Notes: generated by a model not told the origin, from the letters alone. A DNA stretch of 39,619 nucleotides from Pseudomonas sp. ATCC PTA-122608 (GCF_001952855.1 NZ_LPNO01000026.1:24224-63842), one strand, 5' to 3'. Positions 9,120 through 17,670 are shown, counted from the first letter of the stretch. A program made the numbers and translations.

Positions 9120-9185
9120 ATCACTATGATTGGCTCTGATTCATTGTTAATCGGCTGTGTGTTACGCACCAGCGAAGGAGATTTT

Positions 9186-9452
9186 ATGGGCGCCGATACC
9201 AAAGTCCTGACAGCTCACGTTCCAGCGGCGCTGGCTCAAAAAGTTGATCAGATGGCAGCGCGAATGGACCGCTCACGCGGTTGGATCGTCAAGCAGGCCC
9301 TTGCCGACTGGGTCGATCAAGAAGAGGAGCGCAGCCGGCTTACGCGAGAGGCTATGGCGGATGTCGATACCGGTCGCGTAATAGACCAGCATGCGGTTCA
9401 AGCTTGGGCTGATAGCCTGAGTACTGATAACCCGCTTCCGGTACCGCGCTGA
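9186..9452 (+). CDS. Ribbon-helix-helix antitoxin (CopG/RHH-type)
   Basis: This 88-residue protein is a likely antitoxin and DNA-binding autorepressor. The N-terminal part, VLTAHVPAALAQKVDQMAAR followed by SRGWIVKQALADWV, has the RHH pattern of a beta strand then two helices. The acidic C-terminal half would bind the toxin. An in-frame start exists upstream at 9126, but GAAGGAG lies 5-11 bases before the ATG at 9186, which decides this start. The stop overlaps the toxin start by one base (TGATG), the classic coupled arrangement. The upstream Sel1 gene ends 66 bases away. Family assignment is by pattern. Confidence 0.85.
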   Translation: MGADTKVLTAHVPAALAQKVDQMAARMDRSRGWIVKQALADWVDQEEERSRLTREAMADVDTGRVIDQHAVQAWADSLSTDNPLPVPR

Positions 9453-9727
9453 TGGAGTTGAAATGGACGAGTAAGGCCTTATCAGATCTGGCTCGACTTT
9501 TCGATTTTCTCTCCGTTGTAAATCGGTCGGCAGCTGCGCGTACCGTGCAATCACTTTCTCAGGCTCCCATCAGTTTGCTGAGCAATCCGCGAATCGGCGA
9601 ACGCATTGAAGAGTTCGAGCCGCGAGATGTGAGAAGGCTGTTGGTCGGACACTATGAGATGCGCTACGAGATTCAGCAGTCGACGATTTATATTTTGCGC
9701 TTATGGCACGTTCGCGAAGATCGTTGA
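9452..9727 (+). CDS. ParE/RelE-superfamily toxin
   Basis: This 91-residue toxin candidate starts inside the antitoxin stop codon. Features typical of ParE/RelE proteins are visible: an N-terminal MELKWTSKALSDLARLFDFL helix, the central NPRIGERIEEFEPRDVRRLLVG segment, and the terminal YEIQQSTIYILRLWHVREDR strand-helix, whose WHVREDR ending is common in ParE. Members either poison gyrase (ParE) or cleave mRNA (RelE), and the sequence does not settle which. A strong terminator follows within 16 bases. The pair occupies the space between piuC-sel1 and speC. Confidence 0.87.
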   Translation: MELKWTSKALSDLARLFDFLSVVNRSAAARTVQSLSQAPISLLSNPRIGERIEEFEPRDVRRLLVGHYEMRYEIQQSTIYILRLWHVREDR

Positions 9728-9742
9728 GAATTGAGACCCATA

Positions 9743-9772
9743 AAAAAACCCATGACGCGTCATGGGTTTTTT
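9743..9772. terminator. Bidirectional terminator between the toxin gene and speC
   Basis: Arms CCCATGACG (9749-9757) and CGTCATGGG (9758-9766) form a perfect stem, flanked by an A-run and a T-run. It serves the convergent toxin gene (plus) and speC (minus). Confidence 0.88.
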
Positions 9773-9785
9773 GTTTGCCGTCGGC

Positions 9786-10949
9786 TTACAGGTAGAACGA
9801 TTTCAACGGCGGGAAGCCATTGAACTCAACAGCGCTGTAGCTGGTGGTGTACGCACCGGTAGACAACCAGTACATCCGGTCACCAATCGCCAGGTTCAGC
9901 GGCAGGCCGTACTTGTAGTTCTCGTACATGATGTCGGCGCTGTCGCAGGTGGGGCCCGCGATGACCACTTCTTCCATCTCGCCTTTCTTCTCGGTCCAGA
10001 TCGGGAACTTGATGGCTTCGTCCATGGTTTCGATCAGGCCGGAGAATTTGCCCACGTCGGTGTATACCCAACGCTCGACGGCGGTGCGGGATTTACGCGC
10101 AACCAGTACCACTTCGCTGACCAGGATGCCGGCGTTGGCGATCAACGAACGGCCCGGCTCCAGGATGATTTCCGGCAGGTCGTCACCGAAATCTTCCTTG
10201 AGGAAGCGGATGATTTCTTCTGCGTAGGTTTCCAGGCTGTTGGTGCGGGTGATGTAGTTGGCCGGGAAGCCGCCGCCCATGTTGATCAGCTTGAGGTGGA
10301 TGCCGTCTTCTTCCTTCAGGCGCTCGAAGATCACTTTGACCTTGGCGATCGCCGCGTCCCACACGCTGATGTCACGCTGTTGCGAGCCGACGTGGAAGGA
10401 GATGCCGTAAGGCACCAGGCCCAGGTCGCGGGCGAGGATCAGCAGGTCCATGGCCATGTCGGTCTGGCAGCCGAATTTGCGCGACAGCGGCCAGTCGGCC
10501 GTGGTCGAGCCTTCAGTGAGGATACGTACATACACTTTCGAACCCGGGGCGGCCTTGGCGATGTTGCGCAGGTCGGCTTCGGAATCGGTGGAGAACAGGC
10601 GCACGCCTTTCTCGTAGAAGTAGCGGATGTCCTTGGATTTCTTGATGGTGTTGCCGTAGCTGATACGGTCGGCGCTGACGCCGCGGTCCATGACCTTGTC
10701 CAGCTCGTAGATCGACGCGATGTCGAAGCTCGAACCTTTGTCTTTGAGCAGGTCGATGATCTCGACGGCCGGGTTGGCCTTGACGGCGTAGTACACCTTG
10801 GCGAATTCGAAACCGGCGCGCAGGTCATCGTAGGCCTGGCTGATCATTGCGGTGTCGATCACCACGAACGGGGTTTCTTGCTTGTCGGCAAACGCCTTCA
10901 TTTTGTCAAAAGTGGCGCGTGCGAAATAGTCTTCGACGTTAATCGACAT
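9786..10949 (-). CDS. speC: PLP-dependent ornithine decarboxylase (fold III)
   Basis: The 387-residue enzyme converts ornithine to putrescine, the first step of polyamine synthesis, using pyridoxal phosphate in an alanine-racemase-type barrel. The PLP lysine is Lys57 in YYAVKANP. Other active-site motifs are SFHVGSQ (184-190), NMGGGFP (223-229), EPGRSL (264-269, phosphate binding) and the intersubunit cysteine Cys335 in GPTCDSAD. The chosen ATG at 10949 has TTAGGAG just upstream, and 387 residues equals the usual bacterial fold-III length. The frame stays open a further 31 codons upstream to an ATG at 11042 that lacks a ribosome site. Lysine can be an alternative substrate in this family. It matches PAO1 speC in position beside the piu cluster. 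Confidence 0.93.
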   Translation of the reverse strand: MSINVEDYFARATFDKMKAFADKQETPFVVIDTAMISQAYDDLRAGFEFAKVYYAVKANPAVEIIDLLKDKGSSFDIASIYELDKVMDRGVSADRISYGNTIKKSKDIRYFYEKGVRLFSTDSEADLRNIAKAAPGSKVYVRILTEGSTTADWPLSRKFGCQTDMAMDLLILARDLGLVPYGISFHVGSQQRDISVWDAAIAKVKVIFERLKEEDGIHLKLINMGGGFPANYITRTNSLETYAEEIIRFLKEDFGDDLPEIILEPGRSLIANAGILVSEVVLVARKSRTAVERWVYTDVGKFSGLIETMDEAIKFPIWTEKKGEMEEVVIAGPTCDSADIMYENYKYGLPLNLAIGDRMYWLSTGAYTTSYSAVEFNGFPPLKSFYL

Positions 10950-11054
10950 GCTGGGAACTCCTAAGGGCAAACTAAATTGATCAATGGGTGCAAATGAACG
11001 TCCTCCGTATCCCCACTTTGGTTCGCCTACTTCCCAAGGCATGTCGCCGAAAGC

Positions 11055-11090
11055 AAAAAGGCCATGGGATCAACCGCTTCCCTTGGCCTT
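11055..11090 (-). terminator. Terminator-like hairpin upstream of speC (possible attenuator)
   Basis: Arms 11058-11069 (AAGGCCATGGGA) and 11079-11090 (TCCCTTGGCCTT) pair with one mismatch around a nine-base loop. Read on the minus strand, five U residues follow. It lies about 106 bases before the speC start, on the same strand. It may end opuC read-through or a short leader RNA, or act as an attenuator for speC. Confidence 0.7.
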
Positions 11091-11310
11091 GCTGTCTCGT
11101 CGTCAGTACTTGAGCCGGATGGATCGTTTCCAGCATGGACGTTCGGCGCGAACTTTAGGACGTGAGGGGCTATAGATCAACTAAAAATGTCGCGTTTTTG
11201 CACGCGTTCGTCGTGAGGCCGTGTGCAGCTACTTATGTAACCGACCGGTATGACGGATTGATGTTCCCCGGGAGGGGCAATTTGAGGTGTTTCAGGCACA
11301 GTGAAGATCC

Positions 11311-11404
11311 AATGTGGGAGTGGGCTTGCTCGCGAAGGCGGTGTATCAGCCAATGCATCCGGTGACTGACACTCCGCCTTCGCGAGCAAGCCCGCTCCCA
11401 CATT
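11311..11404. repeat. REP doublet (REPIN-like)
   Basis: Arms AATGTGGGAGTGGGCTTGCT... and ...CAAGCCCGCTCCCACATT face each other across about 36 bases. It is the same family and length as the element at 2364-2457, with one arm base changed (GAGTGGG against GAGCGGG). It lies 19 bases past the opuCA stop and may form the 3' end of the opuC transcript. Confidence 0.9.
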
Positions 11405-11423
11405 TTGACCGCGGTGTGTCAGG

Positions 11424-12581
11424 TCATGCGAGCGCAGTCTCGGCAGGCGACACGATACTGGTCTTGCCCCCACGGGACTTACCGGAACTCAGGTACTCGG
11501 CAATCGACTCCTGGGTCACTTCCCCCAGAAACACCCGCTCCGCATCCATCACCGGCAACCACGAGCGGTTGAACTCGTACATGCGCGACAACAGGATGCG
11601 CAAATGCTCGTCATACGCCGCCGTGGCGTTGAACTCGCGCAGGTATTGGCCGCAGGTGCCGGTCTGACGATGCAGGTCGCGACGTCGTACATAGCCCAGC
11701 GCCTTGTTCTCGGCATCGGTAACCACCACGTAGCGACGGTCCAGCTCGTCCATCTGCTCCAGGGCGTCCGCCACTGGCGTCTCCGGGCTGACCGACGGCG
11801 CGTTGTCCGCCGCATCTTCGGCTTTCACCAGCAACAGACGCTTGAGGGTGCTGTCCTGGCCAACGAAATTGCTGACGAACTCGTCGGCAGGGTGGGCCAG
11901 CAGGGTGTCCGGGTGATCGATCTGCAGCAGCTTGCCGGCACGGAAGATCGCGATTTTGTCGCCCAGCTTGATGGCTTCGTCGATGTCGTGGCTGACCATA
12001 ATCACGGTCTTGTTCAGCGCGCGCTGCATCTCGAAGAATTCGTTCTGGATCATCTCGCGGTTGATCGGGTCGACCGCGCCGAACGGCTCATCCATCAGCA
12101 GCAACGGTGCATCCGCCGCCAGGGCGCGGATCACGCCGATCCGCTGTTGCTGGCCGCCGGACAGTTCACGCGGGTAGCGGTGCAGGTACTGCTTGGGTTC
12201 CAGCTTGATCATGCTCATCAATTCGCGGGCGCGGTCATGGCATTTCTGCTTGTCCCAGCCCAGCAGCTTGGGCACCACCACGATGTTCTCTTCGATGGTC
12301 ATGTTCGGGAACAAACCGATCTGCTGGATCACGTAGCCGATGTTGCGACGCAGGGTCACTTCGTCCAGGTCGGTGGTGTCTTCACCGTTGATCAGGATCT
12401 TGCCCGAGGTCGGCTTGATCAGGCGGTTGATCATTTTCAGCGTGGTGCTCTTGCCGCAGCCCGACGGGCCGAGGAATACGCAAATTTCGCCTTCGTTGAC
12501 GGTCAGGCTTACGGAATCAACGGCGGTAATGGTCTTACCGTTGCTTTGGAAGGTCTTGGTCAGGTTTTGAAGTTCGATCAT
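11424..12581 (-). CDS. opuCA: Osmoprotectant (glycine betaine/choline/carnitine) ABC transporter ATPase with CBS domains
   Basis: The 385-residue cytoplasmic ATPase powers the OpuC-type importer of quaternary-ammonium osmoprotectants. Walker A GPSGCGKST, signature LSGGQQQR, Walker B LLLMDEPFGAVDP and the switch His in VSHDIDEA are all present in the first ~240 residues. A C-terminal CBS pair follows (PETPVADALEQMDELDRRYV; RSWLPVMDAERVFLGEVTQ). CBS domains in this family sense ionic strength. The ATG at 12581 overlaps the stop of the preceding permease (ATGA), which decides against the upstream in-frame start at 12620. It is the last gene of a four-gene minus-strand operon. Confidence 0.92.
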   Translation of the reverse strand: MIELQNLTKTFQSNGKTITAVDSVSLTVNEGEICVFLGPSGCGKSTTLKMINRLIKPTSGKILINGEDTTDLDEVTLRRNIGYVIQQIGLFPNMTIEENIVVVPKLLGWDKQKCHDRARELMSMIKLEPKQYLHRYPRELSGGQQQRIGVIRALAADAPLLLMDEPFGAVDPINREMIQNEFFEMQRALNKTVIMVSHDIDEAIKLGDKIAIFRAGKLLQIDHPDTLLAHPADEFVSNFVGQDSTLKRLLLVKAEDAADNAPSVSPETPVADALEQMDELDRRYVVVTDAENKALGYVRRRDLHRQTGTCGQYLREFNATAAYDEHLRILLSRMYEFNRSWLPVMDAERVFLGEVTQESIAEYLSSGKSRGGKTSIVSPAETALA

Positions 12582-13231
12582 TTGAGCAGTCCTTTTGGAG
12601 TCAGCGTGCGTTGCAGCCATTGCAGAAGCAGGTCGGCGAAGATGGCCAGGAGACTGACCAGTACGGCGCCAACGATCAGCATCGACATGTCGCTGCGGCT
12701 GATGGAAGCCAGAATAAGTACACCCAGGCCACCGGCGCCGATGGTGGCGGCGATGGTCATCACACCAATGTTCATCACCACGGCGGTGCGCACACCGGCG
12801 AGGATCACCGGCACGGCAATCGGCAGCTCGACCATGCGCAGGCGCTGGCCGAAGGTCATGCCGATGCCTTTGGCGGCTTCGCGGATGCCTGGCTCAACGC
12901 CGGTGAGGGCGAGGTAGGTGTTACGCATGATGGGCAGCAGGGAATAGAGGAACACGGCGGTGATCGCCGGCATCGGCCCCAGGCCCTGGCCGAATTTGGA
13001 GTAGAACGGCAGCAGCAGGCCGAACAGCGCAATCGACGGCACGGTCAGCAACACCGTGGCGCTGGCTTGCAACGGGCCGGCCAAGGTCGGGAAGCGGGTC
13101 ATCAGCACGCCCAGCGGCACGCCCACGACGATTGCCAGGATCACTGCAATGCCGACCAGGGTGATGTGCTGCCAGGTCAATTGCAGGACGAGTGCCCAAT
13201 CAAGATGGGAAAAGGCGTTCAGGAATTCCAT
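12578..13231 (-). CDS. Osmoprotectant ABC transporter permease (OpuCB/ProW type)
   Basis: This 217-residue membrane protein has about six hydrophobic segments and the inner-membrane-component motif typical of binding-protein-dependent permeases (ALTGVEPGIREAAKGIGMTF, contacting the ATPase). It is one of two different permease subunits that form a heterodimer in OpuC importers. Its 3' end overlaps opuCA by four bases and its start lies 11 bases after the binding-protein gene, so translation is likely coupled. Which of the two permeases corresponds to OpuCB or OpuCD was not decided. Confidence 0.9.
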   Translation of the reverse strand: MEFLNAFSHLDWALVLQLTWQHITLVGIAVILAIVVGVPLGVLMTRFPTLAGPLQASATVLLTVPSIALFGLLLPFYSKFGQGLGPMPAITAVFLYSLLPIMRNTYLALTGVEPGIREAAKGIGMTFGQRLRMVELPIAVPVILAGVRTAVVMNIGVMTIAATIGAGGLGVLILASISRSDMSMLIVGAVLVSLLAIFADLLLQWLQRTLTPKGLLK

Positions 13232-13242
13232 GTCTTCTCCTC

Positions 13243-14136
13243 TTAGTTGATCGGATGCTGGCGCAGGAAATCTGCGGCCACAGCGGATGGGCTTTCATGG
13301 TCGACGTCGACCCGCGCATTCAGTTGGCGCATGGTTGCGTCGTCGAACAGTGCGGCCAAGGGCGCAAGGTCTGCGGCCAGTTGCGGGTGGGCGTCGAGGT
13401 AAACCTGACGCACCACAGGGGCTGCGGTGTAGTCCGGGAAGTAATGCTTGTCGTCATCCAGCAGCTTCAGTTTGAAGGCGTTCAGGCGACCGTCAGTGGT
13501 GTAGACCAAACCGGCAAACACCTGGCCATTACGCAGCGCGGTGTAAACCAGGCCGGCGTCCATCTGGCGGGTGTTTTTGCGGGTCAGGTTCATCTCGTAC
13601 AGCTTGACCATGCCGGCCATGCCGTCGGAACGGTTGGCGAACTCGGTGTCCAGGGCCACCAGGCGGTTTTCCTTGGTTTTCTCGGCCAGTGCCGCAGTCA
13701 GGTCGCTGATGCTGTTGATCTGCGGAAATTCCTTGGCCACGTTCTCTGGCAAGGCCAGGGCGTAGGTGTTGCTGAATTTCGACGGGGAGAGCCAGACCAG
13801 GCCTTTTTTCGCATCGAGTTCTTTCACTCGGGCGTAGGACTGTTCGCTGTCGAGCTTCTCGTCGACATGGTTATAGGCCACCAGCGAAACGCCGGTGTAT
13901 TCCCAGATCAGGTCCAGTTGCCCGCTTTCCTGGGCACTGCGCGCCAGGTTGCTGCCCAGGCCGCCGGTCACACGGGTGTCGTAACCCTTGGTGCGCAGGT
14001 ACTGGGAAGTGATTTCGGCGAGCAGGGTTTGTTCAGTGAACACCCGGGCGCCGATGCGGATGACCGGTTTTTCAGCGGCTTGCGCAAATCCTGCGAACAG
14101 CAGGACGCAGCTCAATATCAATGTCAGTTTTTTCAT
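13243..14136 (-). CDS. opuCC: Osmoprotectant ABC transporter substrate-binding protein (OpuAC/OpuCC type)
   Basis: The 297-residue periplasmic protein captures glycine betaine, carnitine, choline or similar compounds. A short signal peptide (MKKLTLILSCVLLFAG..AQA) is followed by the family pattern PVIRIGARVFTEQTLLAEIT, then WEYTGVSLVAYN and TDGRLNAFKLKLLDDDK. The chosen start has an ordinary signal peptide immediately downstream, and the long upstream extension in frame has none. The usual family size is about 300 residues. It sits between the two permease genes. No lipobox is evident, so it is probably soluble in the periplasm. Ligand choice depends on aromatic cage residues that were not assigned. 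Confidence 0.9.
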   Translation of the reverse strand: MKKLTLILSCVLLFAGFAQAAEKPVIRIGARVFTEQTLLAEITSQYLRTKGYDTRVTGGLGSNLARSAQESGQLDLIWEYTGVSLVAYNHVDEKLDSEQSYARVKELDAKKGLVWLSPSKFSNTYALALPENVAKEFPQINSISDLTAALAEKTKENRLVALDTEFANRSDGMAGMVKLYEMNLTRKNTRQMDAGLVYTALRNGQVFAGLVYTTDGRLNAFKLKLLDDDKHYFPDYTAAPVVRQVYLDAHPQLAADLAPLAALFDDATMRQLNARVDVDHESPSAVAADFLRQHPIN

Positions 14137-14174
14137 GTGAATTCCTGTTTCAGGCCCAAGACGGGGCCAAAGCC

Positions 14175-14891
14175 TTAAGACGGACGCAACCCGCGTTCCA
14201 GCCAAAGGCGGCTGGCCATGGTCACCAGACCGTCGAGCAGCAAGGCCAGCAGCGCGGTGCACGCGGCGCCGAGCAGCAGTTGCGGCTGATTGTTCAGGGC
14301 AATGCCGGGGAAGATCAGGCTGCCCAGGCTGTTGGCGCCAATCAGGAACGCCAGGGGCGCGGTACCGACGTTGATCGCCAGGGCCACGCGCACACCGCCG
14401 ATGATGATCGGCACGGCGTTGGGCAGTTCCACGCGAAACAGCACTTGGCGCGGCGTCATGCCGATGCCGACGGCGGCTTCTTTCAGGGAACCTTGAACGT
14501 TTTTCAGGCCTTCATAAGTGTTGCGCACGATGGGCAGCAACGAGGCGAGGAACAGCGCGAAAATCGCGGGGCCGCTGCCGATGCCAAGGACACCGAGGGC
14601 GATGGCCAGTACGGCCAGGGGAGGGACGGTATTGCCGATGTTGAAGATCTGCATGAAGCGTTCTGCGCGCCCGACCATATTCGGTCGGCTGAGCAGGATA
14701 CCGGCGGGAATCCCTACGATCAGGGCGGCCAGCATCGAAACAAGGACGAGGATCAAGTGAGCTTGCAGGTAAAACAACAAATCGTCGCGGTACAGTTCGA
14801 TCGTGTTGATGCCGATCCAGTGGACCAGCAGGGCCAGGAGAGCGACGACAACCGCTCCTCCTATCAGCCCTTTGCCATAGCGAATAGCCAC
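14175..14891 (-). CDS. Osmoprotectant ABC transporter permease (OpuCD/ProW type), first gene of operon
   Basis: This 238-residue permease has six or so membrane segments and the ATPase-contact motif NVQGSLKEAAVGIGMTPRQ. A GTG start at 14891 is chosen because AGGAG lies six bases upstream; an earlier in-frame ATG at 14927 lacks this. It begins the four-gene opuC operon (permease, binding protein, permease, ATPase). With the other permease it forms the membrane channel. A sigma-70-like promoter can be proposed about 70 bases upstream. Confidence 0.9.
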   Translation of the reverse strand: MAIRYGKGLIGGAVVVALLALLVHWIGINTIELYRDDLLFYLQAHLILVLVSMLAALIVGIPAGILLSRPNMVGRAERFMQIFNIGNTVPPLAVLAIALGVLGIGSGPAIFALFLASLLPIVRNTYEGLKNVQGSLKEAAVGIGMTPRQVLFRVELPNAVPIIIGGVRVALAINVGTAPLAFLIGANSLGSLIFPGIALNNQPQLLLGAACTALLALLLDGLVTMASRLWLERGLRPS

Positions 14892-14961
14892 AGGCGGACT
14901 CCTTTTTTCTTCTGTCGGCGAACACATTTCCGAGCGGCAATGCCATTCCTGGCTGTCGGCA

Positions 14962-14989
14962 AATATGGTCGCGAAATGCAGCTCGCCAA
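14962..14989 (-). promoter_or_regulatory. Candidate sigma-70-type promoter of the opuC operon
   Basis: Read on the minus strand, TTGGCG (14984-14989) and CATATT (14962-14967) are separated by 16 bases, each matching 4 of 6 consensus positions. This would place transcription start about 60 bases before the GTG start. The match is moderate. Confidence 0.35.
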
Positions 14990-15097
14990 TACCGGCAACG
15001 CGGTATGAGGTCGAGCCATGAGCGCAGCCTCGTCAGGCTAACTTGCTGATTTTTCAGCCCCTGTTACGAGTGCGATAGCAGGGGAGTGGACGTCTCT

Positions 15098-15111
15098 ACC
15101 TTTTAAAAGGT
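15098..15111. promoter_or_regulatory. Perfect 14-base palindrome, possible operator
   Basis: ACCTTTTAAAAGGT is fully self-complementary and lies in the divergent opuC/prfC region, about 125 bases before prfC and 207 before the first opuC gene. No named regulator site is recognised. Confidence 0.35.
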
Positions 15112-15178
15112 TCCATACTTGGCAGCAATTAGCCACCCCCAATGGGGTGAACGGTGGTCTGTAACCCCGGGTTTGCGC

Positions 15179-15184
15179 TATACT
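15179..15184 (+). promoter_or_regulatory. Candidate -10 element of prfC
   Basis: TATACT lies 39 bases upstream of the prfC start in the context TTTGCGCTATACTCGCC. No good -35 match is found at 17 bases (GGTCTG or neighbouring bases), so the call rests on the -10 alone. Confidence 0.4.
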
Positions 15185-15222
15185 CGCCGCCCTTTTTTGA
15201 CTCACCTGCCAGGCGATTTCCC

Positions 15223-16806
<1,584 letters not shown>

Positions 16807-16825
16807 GGGTTAGTGGTGGGCGAAA

Positions 16826-16856
16826 GGGCGAAGCTGTCATGGCTTCGCCCTTTTTT
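16826..16856 (+). terminator. Intrinsic terminator of prfC
   Basis: Stem GGGCGAAGC (16826-16834) with GCTTCGCCC (16842-16850), a seven-base loop, then six T residues, 20 bases past the prfC stop. Confidence 0.95.
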
Positions 16857-16872
16857 GTTGGGCAGTTAGGCG

Positions 16873-17132
16873 GGGTGTATATCCGTTATCTGCGTAACGG
16901 CCTCTATTGGTTCCGCTCTTACAGCGGGTCACTTTTGAAAAGAGCCCAAAAGTAACCAAAAGGCTCTTGCCCCACCACTCGGCACCTCGCTTGGGCTCGG
17001 TGTGCCCGCACTCCGGCTTTGGAGCGTGGGCCGCCGCGATGGGCCATCCTTGGCCCAGCGCGGCTAACCCGGCGTCCTGCCGGGTTACCCACGCTCCAAA
17101 GCCTGCGTTCGGCCAGCGTGGTTTAACGGGGC
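16873..17132 (+). repeat. Long structured intergenic repeat, copy A
   Basis: This is a ~260-base repeat with a chain of hairpins: CCGTTA/TAACGG; CCGCT/AGCGG; AAGAGCC/GGCTCTT around a CAAAAGTAACCAAAA loop; GCACC/GGTGT; TGGGCC/GGCCCA; AACCCGGC/GCCGGGTT; and in this copy an outer 14-base stem CTTTGGAGCGTGGG/CCCACGCTCCAAAG. Copies B (17409-17668, inverted) and C (39366-39619) share the layout with compensatory changes. Short open frames inside (for example KVTKRLLPHHSAPRLGS) are present in the copies, but lack good starts and I do not call them genes. Confidence 0.85.
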
Positions 17133-17138
17133 GCCTAA

Positions 17139-17156
17139 GATCAAGATCAAGATCAA
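17139..17156. repeat. Short tandem repeat (GATCAA)x3
   Basis: Three exact GATCAA units lie at the inner edge of long repeat copy A. A looser GATCAAAATCAAAAGCAGATCAA version is found in inverted form at about 17382-17404. Confidence 0.8.
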
Positions 17157-17234
17157 CAGCAAAAGCACAGCGGCCTCCCGGCCGGCTTGAGTGTGGTGAA
17201 GCAAAATCAAAAGCTAAAGCGGGCACGGTCCAAA

Positions 17235-17334
17235 TGTAGGAGCGAGCTTGCTCGCGAAGGTCGTTAACGATGACGCTGGCACCCTGATTCAACGCGGCGC
17301 TCTCAGGTTTTTCGCGAGCAAGCTCGCTCCTACA
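17235..17334. repeat. REP doublet, second sequence type, at the centre of the inverted repeat
   Basis: Arms TGTAGGAGCGAGCTTGCTCG... (17235-17258) and ...CGAGCAAGCTCGCTCCTACA (17311-17334) face each other across about 52 bases. The core GAGCGAGCTTGCTCGCGAA differs from the GAGCGGGCTTG type at 2364 and 11311. Its midpoint (about 17285) nearly coincides with the midpoint of the surrounding large inverted repeat. Confidence 0.88.
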
Positions 17335-17408
17335 GAAAATCGCTTTTAACACTCAAGCCGGCCTGTAGGCCGCTGTGCTCTTGATCTGCTTTTGATTTTG
17401 ATCTGCGG

Positions 17409-17668
17409 GCCCCGTCAACCACGATGGCCGCAAGTAGGCACGGTGGAGCGGGTAAATCGGCAGGGAAGCCGATTTAGCCGCGCCGGGCCATGGATGGCCC
17501 GTCGCGGCGGCCCGCGGAATCGGGCCGGAGTGCGGGCATGCCGAGCCTAGGCGAGGCACCGAGTGGTGGGGCAAAGACCTTTTGGTTACTTTTGGGGCAT
17601 TTGCCAAAAGTGACCCGCTGTAAGAGCGGAACCATAGGTGGCCGTTACCGAAGAAACGGATATGTACT
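17409..17668 (-). repeat. Long structured intergenic repeat, copy B (inverted)
   Basis: Read on the minus strand this matches copy A from the TATCCGTT hairpin to the GGGGC end. Differences include AAATCGGC/GCCGATTT in place of AACCCGGC/GCCGGGTT, and GTGCC/GGCAT in place of GCACC/GGTGT, both preserving base pairing. With copy A, and the matching inner segments around 17157-17205 and 17345-17405, it makes an imperfect inverted repeat of about 800 bases. The rest of 16857-17801 holds no gene that I can support. Confidence 0.85.
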
Positions 17669-17670
17669 CA

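Larger units (their letters stand above)
10950..11423. other. Gene-free stretch between speC and the opuC operon
   Basis: I see no gene here. It holds, from the speC side, a 93-base in-frame open extension of speC (from the ATG at 11042), a terminator-like hairpin on the minus strand (11055-11090), about 200 bases of unassigned sequence with an AT-rich patch near 11170-11200, and a REP doublet (11311-11404). No convincing speC promoter could be named. Confidence 0.7.
14892..15222. other. Divergent intergenic region between opuC and prfC
   Basis: No gene is seen. The 331 bases hold the proposed opuC promoter, a CCCCTG/CAGGGG inverted pair near 15057-15084, the perfect palindrome at 15098-15111, and a -10-like TATACT before prfC. 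Confidence 0.6.

Noticed and set aside
9126..9185. Longer antitoxin start at 9126
   Set aside because: The ATG at 9186 has GAAGGAG at ideal spacing, and the RHH domain begins right after it; the upstream 20 codons have no ribosome site.
16837..17607. Short open frames in the long inverted repeat (including 110- and 84-codon ones)
   Set aside because: They lie in a multi-copy structured repeat, occur in both orientations and have no good ribosome site. Compensatory base changes point to structure rather than coding.
16873..17668. Insertion sequence or transposon bounded by the inverted repeats
   Set aside because: No transposase frame lies between the arms, and the inner content is a REP doublet. 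Terminal direct duplications were not evident.
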